Below, in pieces: positions 1-11,345 of a stretch of 64,000 bases of DNA (the first letter of the stretch is position 1; every line of letters begins with the position of its first letter). The notes under the pieces were generated by a model. That model did no database searches and was not told the origin of the DNA. It worked only from the letters and a program-made list of their open reading frames with translations. Origin of the DNA: Batillaria attramentaria (lineage: Eukaryota; Mollusca; Gastropoda; Batillariidae); assembly GCA_018292915.2 (NCBI GenBank), contig JACVVK020000212.1, forward strand, positions 954,001 through 1,018,000, read 5' to 3'. The translations under genes were made by a program, and so were the position numbers.

Positions 1-1030
1 AGAAAAACATCCAGAAAGTCGAAGCTCTCTTTACAGATGACTGTGCCCTCTTAGCTCACAATGAGTCTGACCTCCAACTGTTTGTATCCAGATCTGCAGA
101 GGGGGCAGGGTTGTTTGGCCTCACCATCAGTCTCGGCAAGACAGAGGTCCTCCATCACCCAGCCCCAGGACCCTCAGCACCGGCAACGAGTATCTGTGTC
201 GACATCACACTGGTGATATATCTGGTGGCTCGATGGTCAGAGAAATAGCGACCAGAATCAGCAAAGCCAGCCAGGTGATGGGTGGATACCAAGCTCGAGT
301 ACTCAGTCACCACATCAAGCTGTCCACCAAACTGAAGGTCTACACAGCGGGTAGTACTGTCCAGCTTGATGTATGGATGTGAATCTCGGACCCTGTACAG
401 AAAGCACATCAGACAGCTCGAGAAATTCCACGTGCGCTTCTTGCGGACTATCATTCGCAAACGCTAGCAAGACAAGGTGACAAACGTGGATGTCCTGGAC
501 CAGTCCGGCTTCAACAGCATGGAGGCAATGATCATAAATGCCCAGCCTCGATGGACAAGTTATATGATCCGGATGGATGACTCTCGAATGTCACGTCAGT
601 CCCTGTCACAGCGTCAAAGAAATCTGGGGTGCCCGAAGAAACGCTTCAAAGACAGCATCAAGGACCACCTCCTGCAGACATAGACAAGGTAGCCAACATG
701 GAGGTCCTGGACCATTGTGGCTTCAGCAACATCGAGTAATTGATAATATAGGCCTAACCACGATGGACAGGTCATGTGATCCGTATGCCACGTTAGTTCT
801 TGTACGGAGTTCTGCCAGCAGTTTCTAAGACAACGAAGCCGACCCGTCAGAGCCAGGGAGAAGACGAAAGCTGCAATCGTGCCCGCCACCCCCACCACCC
901 AGGCGACATTCATCCGCTTCTATCGTGTGTGCGCCTCTCGCATCGCATTTGTGAGCGACACGCGATCTTCACCATCCCGCCAGCATCAACAACGAGGGAG
1001 GACACTTTCTTTTGCTTCTCAGTATAGAAT
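1..1030 (+). pseudogene. LINE reverse-transcriptase relic, copy 0 (3' part only)
   Basis: Conceptual translation with several frameshifts and stops gives a degraded non-LTR reverse transcriptase. A motif-C-like FTDDCALLAH is followed by GLFGLTISLGKTEVL. Downstream come LEKFHVRFLRTIIR and an open stretch at 477-683 with KVTNVDVLDQSGF, RWTSYMIRMDDSRM and KKRFKDSIKDHL. Near 920-960 a degenerate VCASRI segment looks like the C-terminal zinc-finger end of the same protein. The 5' half lies outside the window or is missing. The same relic recurs at about 10800-11200, 11516-12480 and 37814-38800. This copy keeps a stretch (about 425-830) that the two gene-linked copies have lost. It is inactive, and I do not assign a clade. 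Confidence 0.8.
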
Positions 1031-1370
1031 CACACACGCTGCAGTTCACTGACGAGGCCGTCTGTCGCTTGTATTCAGTACACTTGATGTCCATATATGG
1101 AGTTTTGCAACGAGCGTTGACAACTGGGTGTTTGAAATAGTCGGCTCTCCGTTGTCAAGCACCAGTCTGGAGGCGAAACTGACAGCACGACAGTCGGCTC
1201 CCGACAACACCTGATGTTCACCACTGTGAAAACAATAAATTGACGAACGCGAGGAACGTTTAATCTTTGTGCACGTATGGCGATTGACTCAACAGAGATT
1301 TATAGCATGTGATAGATTAAAGTGAGCGGACATCGAACGCAAACTCTTAGTCTTACCTGACGCTGTCCTG
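1031..1370 (+). repeat. FREP 5' flank without its gene (copy 0)
   Basis: This stretch aligns with the DNA just upstream of the two FReD genes (about 12510-12895 and 38830-39200), including the segment ending in GAACGCAAACT. In genes A and B the first coding exon follows within about 80 bases. Here homology instead jumps near 1370 to the 3' flank of those genes. It is therefore the left half of a locus copy that has lost all coding exons. Confidence 0.75.
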
Positions 1371-3335
1371 AAATCGTGGTTATTGTGGTAACAGATGGAG
1401 GAAAAACACTGACAAAGCATGCGATCTAATTATGAAGTGAAAAACGTCACTTACAAATTGAATCTATTTTTTGTTTTTGTTTGAGATGCTATGCTAGCAT
1501 TTAGCCTTAAGGTTGTTCCTCCCTCTGCCAGCCTATGAGTGGATTTTAACAATAGCAGGTTGTAAAGTAGAATAGGCATCCGGCAACACTACGTACTTAT
1601 AATTATATGTGTTATCTCGGGGTAAAAGCTGTTTTGTGAGTAAAAATAAAAGGAAAAATAGAATCATTGAAAATGCACACCAAAAAATGCTTATAAAAAT
1701 GCGAACTGTTTGGGATTCCCATGAAGATATGCATACTTTCTTTGATTTTTATTTTACGCAAATAATGAGGCTGGAGATTATTTTCCTAATCTGAGCTGCT
1801 GTATTTAGACACTCTAACTGTCAGTAAGCGTGCCTTAAAGTCGGGGTACCTTGCATTTATTATTTGTTATTGGTTCTCCTTTATTTCCTGTGAGGAGATT
1901 TTTATGAACTGTTTTATTCAAATGTACGCAGATCAGTTCTACACCACAAATGATTGTTTCAATACTTGCTAAAAGCTGAGCGTTAGCGTGTTCACGGAAG
2001 CGCAGAGGGTAGTATAAAGGGACTGACAACCTTAAAATATCGGTCAGACTGAATGTTTTGGATGTGTCATATATTATTACATTCAGGTCAAATGTTTAAT
2101 ACATTTGGCAAAATGGCTTTTAAGTCGTTTTGTGGGTGGGCAAATATATGCTGATTTGGACCGATTTTGAGGGACATAATTTGATTAAGTTAATTTGGGT
2201 TACCGAAACTTAATACCCTAATAGCCCCCCTCCCCCTCCCCTGCCCCCCCCCCCCTTCCCCCCACCGAAAAAAAATGGAAATTGAACACATGATTGTAAC
2301 TGTCTTCGTTGGATGGAATAGGAACTTAGGAAGTAGTGAAATATATGTATATCATCAAGAATCCGTTACTGTTATCATACAGTGGAACAGACGCTAATGA
2401 AAATTGAACACATAATTGTAACTTTCTTCGTTGTATTGAAACATATGTATATCAACAAGAATCCATCACTGTTATCATACAGTGGAGCAGAAGCTAATTG
2501 AATACTGGGCTCCATTTGGCTGGAAATACTCAGCATGAGATCTGACATTATTGGTAGTTGTACTTATAACAGGTTCCCCCTTCTCTACCCCACTTCCCCC
2601 TTCTCTACCCCGTCCCCCACCTCCAACCAGCAACCGATGAGTTATTCCCAGATTCGATTAAGCGTGTTTGTGTATTTAATTTTACCATTTTTAAAATGCA
2701 CTGCTTCACAATAGTTTGTTGAAGTTTGATATGCTGTATTTTTTAAAAAGAAATCAATAAAACAAAACAAAACAAAAACAACACAAAAACAAGATTTTTT
2801 TGGTGACTCCAGCGTTTATACCTTTTACCTAATGCAGAGGACCATTCATGGTCTGTTGTGAGAAACGAAGGTTCGGAATCTGTATGTGCAAACTTCATAT
2901 AATTATATGATTTTTTATGTACATGTATACGGAAAAAAACGTCATACGAGTTTGTTGATTTCGACCGGAATAAACTGCGAGTTTTAACGATGTATAATTA
3001 TGTTTACTGTTTATTACTTTTATTGTAGTGTTGCTGTCGAAGTGTTCAGTGTGTATTTTTATCATATGTAATATGGTGTGCTTCACGTGACATGAAACAT
3101 AAAAAGAATCATTTGTAACGATGACTAAAGCCATAGTGCCATTGTGATCTCCCAAGGAAAATCAGACATAAGGAGGTGGGGGGGGGGAGCATGGGGGGGG
3201 GGGGAATGAACCCGTCTAAAATGCAACATACACAACAATATATCGAAACGATCAGTTTCAGGTAAATGATATTATATTTACCATTGCTGCCGCATTAGAA
3301 ACAAAAGCTCACACGCACGCACGCACGCACGCAAG

Positions 3336-3394
<59 letters not shown>

Positions 3395-3510
3395 CACACT
3401 AAACACACGAAGACATGGAGTATTCATCCATGATATAAAAAGACTAAAACTACGGTAACTTCAAAGCGAACATGGGCAAACATTTTCTTCGACCTGGTGT
3501 TAGAATCTAG
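1371..3510 (+). repeat. FREP 3' flank block, copy 0
   Basis: The block begins with GGTAACAGATGGAGG and runs parallel to 43010-44410 (3' flank of gene B) and, in its second half, to 48990-50090. The flank of gene A (25900-26080) has only its first part. C-rich runs (about 2226-2265 and 2576-2620), a G-rich run (3176-3204) and a (CA)n array interrupt it. Short open frames here are chance. Confidence 0.7.
3310..3392. repeat. (CACG)n/(CA)n microsatellite
   Basis: A CACG-rich start grades into an uninterrupted CA array. The paralogous blocks carry arrays of different length at 44241-44309 and 49882-49965. Confidence 0.95.
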
Positions 3511-3556
3511 GACAGAACACAGTGGAGGTGCTTACCGGCAGCTTCCTACCGTCCAG

Positions 3557-3558
<2 letters not shown>

Positions 3559-3626
<68 letters not shown>
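3559..3626. repeat. (GT)n microsatellite
   Basis: An uninterrupted GT array inside the distal flank block. Long open frames through it encode only a VC repeat and are not genes. Confidence 0.95.
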
Positions 3627-3628
<2 letters not shown>

Positions 3629-3843
3629 AACACAGTTTATAATCCGGTCACGATGTCGGCCTTATTTCAGGGAGATAATAAATCGTTATGATGTTTGCCA
3701 GAATTATGTGAATTCATTCTTTTTCTGCATCAGCTTTACCTTCTTTTTTTTTCCTCTGGTCATGGCTGCGTGGAAAGACATATGAGAACAAACCACTCGT
3801 ATGTACTTTTGTTTGACACACATCGTGCAACATGCGTCTCCCT

Positions 3844-3866
3844 ATTATGGATTGAATGTGTGTGTG

Positions 3867-3898
<32 letters not shown>

Positions 3899-4110
3899 TG
3901 CGTGCGTGTATGAGCTTTGCATCTTGTTTCTGGTTTTGCACTACGTTGTTGTCGTTGTCGTTGTTGTTGTTGTTCAGTGTTGTAGTTTTTTTCTTTTTTG
4001 CTTTTTGCCGGTAGTTCCTTTCTTTTGTAGCAACGGCAGATCGAAAATGAACCATTGTATGGCTAGATCTTTTCCATTAATAAATAAACTTCGTTCGTCC
4101 GTTCGTTCGT
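3844..4110 (+). mobile_element. Short retroposon with (TTCG)n tail
   Basis: The paralogous site in the B flank (near 46733) reads straight through CTCCCTGTTCTGATCG. Here TCCCT occurs at 3839-3843 and again at 4111-4115, flanking about 267 bases of extra DNA. The insert contains (GT)n and GCGT repeats, a segment TAGCAACGGCAGATCGAAAATG, and ends in AATAAAC plus (TTCG)n. The same 3' end recurs at 31790-31886. The filled versus empty site comparison supports retroposition; the family is not recognised. Confidence 0.65.
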
Positions 4111-4420
4111 TCCCTGTTCTGATCGATTTTCTGATTTTCATAGACAGCAATATGCAGTTGTCTCCCGTGTTCTATGAATGTTTTGGCTGCTGCAGCGTGA
4201 CATAACGCCGTAACAGACGTGTGCGTTCGAACGCTATCGAAGGACTTTGGGTTCCAATCCCCGGTGATTGGCTGAGGCTAATCCGTTGATTAATTTTCGT
4301 CCATTAGAAATGTCAGTTCTAGGACATCTAACCACAAACATGGTACAAATCGATTTTTTCCCTGTTGCTTTTGTGACTTCCGTGACTGAATTAATTTGTA
4401 CATAAAACCTGGAAGATCTA

Positions 4421-4830
4421 GAGAGCTGATGAAACGTGGACTAGAATACCTTGAATTCTACTTATGAAATCGCAACTTTGGAACTCTTTTGACCGGTGCT
4501 TCTCGCAGAAACTTGAAAAAGCTATGTTTATCTAAAAGTTCAGTTATTCTTAATGCTAAAGCTATAACAGTGCAGTAGTTCCTGTCATATGTGCAGTTGT
4601 CACACTAGACAAAAACGCCGGGATAATAAGTAGTTTGCAGTAGTCTTTTCATAGATATTTGATCTTATGTGCAAACCACCCCTACCTCCGAAATATTGTT
4701 TTACACAAAACCTGTCAGAGCTACAAAGCTGTGCTAACGAAAACAGTCAGTATGACTGGATCATCTTGCTAAGTCTAGAAAATGAAGGATTTTGAACAAC
4801 TCTTTCGAAAAAATTCCTAACATGACGGAT
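4421..4830. other. No recognisable feature
   Basis: AT-rich intergenic sequence between the copy-0 flank and the L1/Tx1-like LINE. I see no coding frame, repeat or splice structure that can be supported. Confidence 0.5.
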
Positions 4831-7218
4831 TTTTTCAAATGGGCGATAACTGTTCCAGAAATGCGGCAGGATAAAAATCGTGAAAGGTAGGTCTGGAGAA
4901 TATGACTGCCCATTTTATCTCAAAAGAGGGGGTCGACCGGACTGCTATTCGGCTAGCCACGGTTTCCAACGAGCAAAAACAGCGTTTGTGATGACAGCTT
5001 TTCAAAAGGGTGAAATGTTGACATCCCAAAGACATGCAGTTATTACACTCACCCACAAAGGAAAAGATTTACCTCGAGATAAACTAGATAACTGGAGGCC
5101 CATCTCCGTCACCAATACTGATCATAAATAACTTGCAAAATGCTTGGCCAGAAGACTTGGAAAAGTAATTTAAGATCTTGTTGATGACGATCGAGCTGGT
5201 TTTATTAAAGGTAGAAAAATTAGTACAATGATTAGACAAATCGATGATACAATAGAATATCTAAACATTATTGATAGACCAGGAATTCTGTTAGCCCTGA
5301 ATTATCGTAAAGCGTACGACTCAATTTCCAAAGAATACATGATATGGGCCTCTAAACGCTTCGGCTTCGGTAAAAAAAACTTCACTCGGTGGGTAGAGGT
5401 GCTAATTGCAAACACTAAAAGTAGCATTAACTATATGGGATGGATCTCCGCTGGGTTCTCGGTGAACTCCGGAATTAGGCAGGGTTGTCCGTTCTCTGCA
5501 ACTGCCTTCATTTTAGCGCTTGAACTACTAGCTATCAAAATCAGATGTAATCAAAATATTAAAGGCATCGAACTTCCATTGGCAACTGGGTCAGTTTCCC
5601 CGTCTCAAATTATCAAACTGGCTCTCTGTGCTGACGACATTTCCTTGTTCTTACAAGATAAAATTGATCTTGAAAATGCACTGATCATAATCCAAGAATT
5701 TTCTCTTATCTCCAACTTGGAGATCAATAAAAATAAAACTGAAGCAATGTGGCTCGGATCAAAAAAGGATAGTGATGAACAGTGTTGTGGGATTAACTGG
5801 AAAACGCGACTAAAGATTGTTGGTGTCTACTTTAGTACTCTGATGCCAGCCTCAGCCTTAGAAGAGAACTGGTCAGGGCGTATCCAGAAAGTTCAAGAAA
5901 TAATAGGTCGGTGGTCACGGAGGAATTTAAGGATAAGCGGTAAAATCTGCATAGTAAAAACCTTTCTGTTATCCCAGTTTATATGTCTTATGCAGTCCCT
6001 GGTTGTTCCCGAGAAACTCTTGCATAAACTCAACACAATTATTTTTCGATTTCTCTGGAAAAAGAAATACTCCAATAGACGGGCCTTCGAGAAGGTTAAA
6101 CGGACTGTTCTTTTTAACGCAACAGAACACGGCGGATTAAACGTGATAAATGCTAAGGATATGCAAACCTCATTTGTTTTGTCCTGGGCTTTTAGGATTA
6201 TGGAAAACACGAATGAAAAGTGGAAAGCAATCCCCCGCTTTTTGCTCTCAAAACTTGGTGTAAACCTGTCTTGCTTTCTGTCAAACTTAACTGCCAAAAG
6301 CTTCACCGGCCTTGATGATATTAAGGCTGATTTTTGGAAAACAGTACTTACATGTTGGCTGAACAATAAATCCCGATTATTAGAACAGGCCACTATCCCT
6401 ATCAGAGATCAAGTGATCTGGAACAATTCTCACATCGTTTATAGAAATCGCAGTTTATTTTTCAGAGACTGGGTAAACAAACATATTTATCTGGTTCGTG
6501 ACATTGTGATAAATGGAGACATGCTCCCATTCCAGGAAATATGCCGTTTAGTAGGCCCTAGTCCTATGAGGCTATTTGAATATAATGCTATCTGTACTGC
6601 ACTCAGAACAAGACTAGCACAGGGCAACACTGACACATTAACATTAGCAGTCACGAAACAGACGAAGACATCCCATAAAGATATACGCTCATTATTGACA
6701 AAGTCAGACACAATTGTGCCTTGTTCAGTTCCATTTTGGCAGTGCAAATATGATCTACACATAGGCAATCTGCACTGGTCAGTTGCTATCACCTGCACAA
6801 AAGAAACCAGATTAAGACTACTTCACTGGAAAATTTTACATAACATCTACCTCACAAACATTTTACTGAAGAAAATGGGTTTGAGGAACTCCAATAAGTG
6901 TGATCTATGCGATGATGTTGATTATGTGGAACACTTCTTCTGGCATTGCAGAAAAGTGAAACCGGTTTGGGAAATCTGCTCTGAAACCATATACAGCACA
7001 ACACAGCGCAACATAAATCTCTCGGAAATTGAAGTCTTGTTTGGATACGAGATAGATATGCGAAAAGATTTTCATGTTCAGCTGATTAACCATTTAATAC
7101 TCATAGCAAAAATGGTGATTAGTAAGTTCAGATATGGAACAAGAATAAACCTACGCTCTTCCTTCGAGAACGAGGTTTATCTTCGAAACCTCAACTTGTA
7201 AAAAAAAAAAAAAAAAAA
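4831..7218 (+). mobile_element. L1/Tx1-like LINE, 5'-truncated, with poly(A)
   Basis: A reverse-transcriptase frame starts in degraded form near 4880 and ends in a stop at 7199-7201, followed directly by an 18-base poly(A). The endonuclease and any ORF1 are absent, as expected for a 5'-truncated LINE copy. I found no convincing target-site duplication around it. Confidence 0.85.
4880..7201 (+). pseudogene. L1/Tx1-like reverse transcriptase, inactive
   Basis: The frame opens at 4880, is broken by TAA codons at 5129-5131 and 5171-5173, and is then open for 657 codons from 5228. Fingers motifs are visible before the stops (LDNWRPISVTN) and after the second (DDRAGFIKGRK). Motif A reads LALNYRKAYDS, motif B SGIRQGCPFSATAF and motif C CADDISLF. 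A C-terminal zinc-binding motif, CDLCDDVDYVEHFFWHC, fits the zf-RVT type C-x2-C-x7-H-x4-C. In active non-LTR enzymes motif A has an Asp where this copy has Asn (LN instead of LD), so the polymerase site is broken in addition to the two stops. It is a genomic parasite relic, not a host gene. Confidence 0.85.
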
Positions 7219-7246
7219 GCTACGTTTACGTAGTTTGAATTGTTAA

Positions 7247-7250
7247 GTTA

Positions 7251-7312
<62 letters not shown>
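7247..7312. repeat. (CT)n(CA)n compound microsatellite
   Basis: A CT run followed by a CA run, lying just after the LINE poly(A). Confidence 0.95.
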
Positions 7313-7315
<3 letters not shown>

Positions 7316-7318
7316 TAG

Positions 7319-7865
7319 AAGAATAACAAACGTCATATAATCTAATTAAGCATCTCAATTCATATGACTGAGTATAATGTATATGGCCGATCTGAACACA
7401 AAATATTTCATTGTAATAGTTTTTGCCCGGAAGAAAATGTACATGAAGAAATATGATAACTGCTGTGGAAAAAAGAGCCAATGAAGAATGGATGCACGAC
7501 CCCCCAAAAAATGTAATTAAAAAAAATGAGAATCAAACTCAAGCCGGTCTGATGCAACCATGCATGCAACTGAGGCTCCCCAAAAAAAAAAAAGCGTATG
7601 TGATGACAGAATACATTGATATTGACAAACTGAAGTGTGTCCCACACCCTGCGTTGTTATCATCGACTTTCGACAGTGGAGTCCGGGACACGGTAGCCTA
7701 TGTATTCGAAAGTGGGGAAACCTTTTGTCTGATGAGCAGTCCTGTTGTGCTGGTTTTCATTATAACCTGACAGCAGGCTTAGTTCTAAAAATCAATCATA
7801 AAGAAACACCTACGCTGGCATACACAATGCTTACTTTGAGTGGCCATCACGTAGGTATTCGCTCC
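7319..7865. other. No recognisable feature
   Basis: Short overlapping frames occur here, but none shows domain motifs or splice context. The stretch lies between two retroelement relics. Confidence 0.4.
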
Positions 7866-8765
7866 TATAATAAGAATATTTGTATAGCGCTGTAATCTAC
7901 TTATAAGGCAGTTCTGAGCGCTAAAAGTACAGTTAAAGGTAAGTATACAGCTAAAAGTCAAGGTTCAGGTCCAGGGCAACTACATGTATGGTACATAATA
8001 AGGAGATGGAGAAAGACGGAGGCAGGTTAGACGGTGCTTTGAGATGAAAACAGGTAGGTTTTTAGATTTGTTTTGAAAGTTTCGAGGGAGGTTGACTGGC
8101 GAATATCAGAGTATCGGATGAAGACCGGAGGGAACGTGACGGAGTGTAGAGTTCCAACAAATCAGACAGGTAGGATTGGGCAGAGTTATGGATGCACTTG
8201 TAGCAGAGGGTGCAGATCTTGTATTTAATTCTTTGAGAGAGTGGAAGCCAGTGCAGAGAGCAGAGAGCAAGAGAGATGTGGTCGGACTTTTTCAAGCGAA
8301 GGACAAGGCGAGCAGCAATGTTCTGGATGCGCTGAAGAGGGAGAATGGATGAAGCAGGAAGACCAGCCAGCAGAGAGTTACAGTAGTCAAGACGGGACAG
8401 AATGAGTGAAGTGACCAGTTTGACTGTTGCATCAGTGGAGAGGTACTTGCGGACAGAAGAAATTCGGCGGAGTTGGAAATGGCAGGACTGTGAGATCTGG
8501 GCAATGTGCTTTTTCATGGTCAGGGTGCTGTCAAGTGTTACCCCAAGATTTTTGGCAGTCAGAGAAGGGAATGGAGAGGGTGTCCTCTAGTTGAAGGGAC
8601 TTGACGGAAAGAGATGCCAGTTTCTGTGAAGTGCCAATAAGCATTGCTTCTGTTTTATCACCATTTAGCTGCAGCTTGTTCTCAGTCATCCAGTTTTTTT
8701 ATGTCTGCGTAACATTCTGATGTGATGAGGGCAAGGTCATGTATGTTTTCTGGTTTACTACTGGT
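7866..8765 (-). pseudogene. CR1/L2-like LINE 3' end, minus strand
   Basis: Reading the minus strand, the frame passes WMTENKLQLNGDKTEAML, then NLGVTLDSTLTMKKHI, then LILSRLDYCNSLLAGLP and CSLHWLPLSQRIKYKI, and ends near KLSKQI at about 8062. This is the usual thumb and C-terminal order of CR1/L2-type reverse transcriptases. At least one frameshift separates the first two blocks. The 3' untranslated tail ends near 7866 in sequence resembling GCGCTATACAAATATT. The palm and endonuclease are absent. Confidence 0.8.
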
Positions 8766-9200
8766 TCCTACAGCAAGTTGTGAAGTCCTGGTAGGGCTGG
8801 AGTCCTAAAAAAAGCGTCACCATTACGTACTATTACCTATATGTCCACCCACTGACGCACGTCATTGAGAGACACTCAGTATCCCATCATGGATACGCTG
8901 ACGACACTCAGCTGTATAAGAGTAGCAGTGTCAGTAAGGTTCCTACAGTCATCCAGGAGATAAGTCACTGCATTTCCGATGTTAAGTTGTGGATGACACA
9001 AAACAAATTAAAGTTGAACGGTGACAAGACGCAGGCACTTCTTGTTGACTCTCCTAGAGTGTCAAGAGCTTCCCTCCCACAGTCTGTGTACATCGACAAC
9101 ACTCAAATTCTGTTTTCGCCTTCAGTGAAGAACCTTGGTGTCACTTTGGATAATACATTATGCATGCATCAACATGTCAAAAATATTTGCCGAGCTGCAT

Positions 9201-9373
9201 GGGGAGCCGGGGTGGTCAAATGGTAGAGCGTTGGGCTTCTAATGCTCGGGTCGTGAGTTCGATCCCGGCTGGGGCCAAATATTTGTGCTGGCTTTTTCAT
9301 CGTTGCCCCGTCTTTGATATCACCCTATGTGGTGGAAAAGGACGTTAAACCCCCAAACACCCACCCATCCACC
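9201..9373 (+). mobile_element. tRNA-derived SINE with 10-bp target duplication
   Basis: The head GGGGAGCCGGGGTGGTCAAA carries an A-box-like segment (GGTAGAGCG nearby) and the B box GAGTTCGATCCC, followed by the shared body TTTGTGCTGGC...TCGTTGCCCCGTCTTTG and the tail GGACGTTAAAC plus a CACCCA-rich end. CGAGCTGCAT occurs immediately before (9191-9200) and after (9374-9383), a clean target-site duplication inside the LINE reading frame. Near-identical SINEs lie at 11941, 34740 and 38239. Confidence 0.92.
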
Positions 9374-9953
9374 CGAGCTGCATACCTCGAAATGCGAAGG
9401 ACTGGTTTTATCCCTCATCTGCTTTCCGTCGAAGCCACAAACACTCTTGTATGTGCCTTTGTGTTGTCAAAACTTGACATCTGCAACTCTCTTCTTTCTG
9501 GTTGTCAAAAATATCTCATCAACAAGCTTCAGAAAGTCCAAAACAATGCTGCCCGTCTTGTGATGAAAGCAAAAAAAAAAAAAAAAAAAAAATCACATCT
9601 CCCCAGTCATTAATCCCTCCACTGGCTACCTGTGGAGTCCCGCATTAGGTACAAAGTAATGTGTCTGTGTCACAACTCCCTCGTAGGTACTGGCCCCGCA
9701 TATCTTACTGATTTACTGACCACATACACACCATCCGGACAACTCAGATCCTCTGCTGACACTCGCATCCTCCGTGTTCCAAATGTCAGAACCAAGTCAT
9801 ATGGAGAGCGATTGTTTCTATACCGAGGACCAACCCTTTGGAACACACTTTTACAAAACATTACTGAGACACACAGAGTCAGTCCTCAGCTTTAAAACGT
9901 CCATTAAGACACACCTGTTTTCAGCACAACAATGATGAGCGAATAACAGACAC

Positions 9954-9955
<2 letters not shown>

Positions 9956-10003
<48 letters not shown>
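9956..10003. repeat. (GT)n microsatellite
   Basis: A GT array in the 3' tail of the plus-strand CR1/L2-like LINE. Confidence 0.95.
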
Positions 10004-10011
<8 letters not shown>

Positions 10012-10137
10012 GCTATTTTAGTACTTTTTATCTTTCTAGTAGTTTTTTAGTTTCTTTCAGTTATTTTACCTCTGTAAATGCTTAGAGCTCACAGAGAATA
10101 AGCGCAAATAAATATTCATTATTATTATTATTATGAC

Positions 10138-10670
10138 GTACAGTTTCTCAAACGTAATAAATTATTTCAATTTTCCTGATTAGGCGGTTCAAATATTATA
10201 CTACTGACAAATTTATTTTTGGCATTGTATGCAAGAAAATAGTCACAAGGTCATCTTTTTGTAGTTTTTTTTTACCTGAGTATGGCAGGTAAAACTTCCC
10301 TATTGTGACTCGTGATGCGCACGTCTCAAAAGATGAATTTTACGACATTTACGGTTTAATATGAATTAATTCCTCTTTGTATGGAAATGATGGTAATGTT
10401 ACGGCAAAACAACAACAACAACAACAACAACATAATAATAATAAGAAGAAGAAGAAGTTTGGATTTCTTTCATTGTGGGCTTGAGTGACATCCTGAAATT
10501 TTCAGTTGGCATTATTGTTTTTGGTAATGTGCGCAAGAAATTACCACAAACGGCAAATTTTTGGGACAGAATGAGTCACGAGATACTAAGAAATGGTATG
10601 GTATATGATATTATTATGTTCTTGATTTACCGAGTCACGTGGTGCACACACTAGTTTCACGCTGGACTCC
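10138..10670. other. No recognisable feature apart from short AAC/AAT/AAG tracts
   Basis: AT-rich sequence with (AAC)n, (AAT)n and (AAG)n microsatellites at about 10405-10455. I see no gene or repeat border. Confidence 0.5.
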
Positions 10671-11207
10671 TCCCCTTTCGCCTGCACTGTGCGGACGCCC
10701 TCATTATCATAATTCATCTTCCTGTAAGTTCGCGCCGCGAGTGTGTCCCGAAAAATCAATGTTGCTGCCCATCTTCAGTCTCTCATGAAAAATAATTATT
10801 GACAATGCTTTGGTGTCACTTCTACACTCAGAGGCAAAAGAAAGTATCCACCGAATTCAAACACAGAATAGCTCCAAACTGGTGAAAAACATCCAGAAAG
10901 TCGAAGCGCTCCTCGCAAATGACTGTTACCTCTGAGCTCACAATGAGTCTGACCTCCAGCTTATTGCAACCAGATTTGCAGCGGTGGAGGACAGAGGAGG
11001 AGGGGGTAGGGCTGTTTGGCCTCACCATCAGTCTCAGTAAGACAGAGGTCCTCCACCACCCAGCCCCAGGATTCTCAGCACCGCCACCGAGTATCTGTAT
11101 CGACATAACATTGGTGATATCTTTGATGGTTCGCTGGACATCAGTACTGAGTGGACTTCAAGCGTAAGCACTCCTTCACCAGAATATCAAGCTGTCAACC
11201 AAGCTGA
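10671..11207 (+). pseudogene. LINE RT relic fragment (second copy of the upstream relic)
   Basis: It matches the 5' flank of units A and B from the GCGCCGCGAGTGTGTC segment through CAATCAATGTTGCTGCCCATC-like sequence and the degraded palm (SLTSSLLQPD frame, GLFGLTISLSKTEVLHHPAPG at about 11010-11070). Homology stops near 11207, where the segment that begins unit A starts. It is a partial tandem copy lying immediately ahead of the full one. Confidence 0.7.
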
Positions 11208-11314
11208 GGGTAATTCTTGTAGGCATCTCTGCCTATCTTACAAGAAGTCCTCACTACATTCTAAAATAATGATCAAACAAAAGCAAAAACAAAGTAGAAT
11301 AAGCAAAGATAAAC

Positions 11315-11345
<31 letters not shown>

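Larger units (their letters stand above)
3511..4420 (+). repeat. Distal 3' flank block, copy 0
   Basis: From GGAGGTGCTTACCGGCAG onward this matches 28085-28600, 46445-47000, 52590-53080 and 59005-59540. Shared landmarks are GGTCATGGCTGCGTGGAAAG, ACAAACCAC and TTGTCTCCCGTGTTCTATGAATG. It is interrupted by a (GT)n array at 3559-3626 and by a retroposon at 3844-4110. Relative to the other copies, the roughly 2-kb middle block carrying the 23-bp minisatellite is missing before it. Confidence 0.7.
8810..10137 (+). pseudogene. CR1/L2-like LINE 3' end, plus strand, split by a SINE
   Basis: The copy starts at the palm motif (YADDTQLYKSSSV near 8895), continues through WMTQNKLKLNGDKTQALL and NLGVTLDNTLCMHQHVKNI, is interrupted at 9201-9373 by a SINE, and resumes with LSKLDICNSLLSG, LHWLPVESRIRYKV and GPTLWNTL. 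Past a (GT)n array the tail ends in AAATATTCATTATTATT. An A-run near 9571-9590 and frameshifts show decay. It diverges head-to-head from the minus-strand copy at 7866-8765 but has its own sequence, so the two are separate insertions. Confidence 0.8.

Noticed and set aside
5893..6393. A 166-codon minus-strand frame
   Set aside because: Antisense shadow of the L1/Tx1-like reverse transcriptase.
7866..10137. A single twin-primed (5'-inverted) LINE insertion
   Set aside because: The two opposed segments both contain the RT C-terminus and differ in sequence, so they are two separate insertions.
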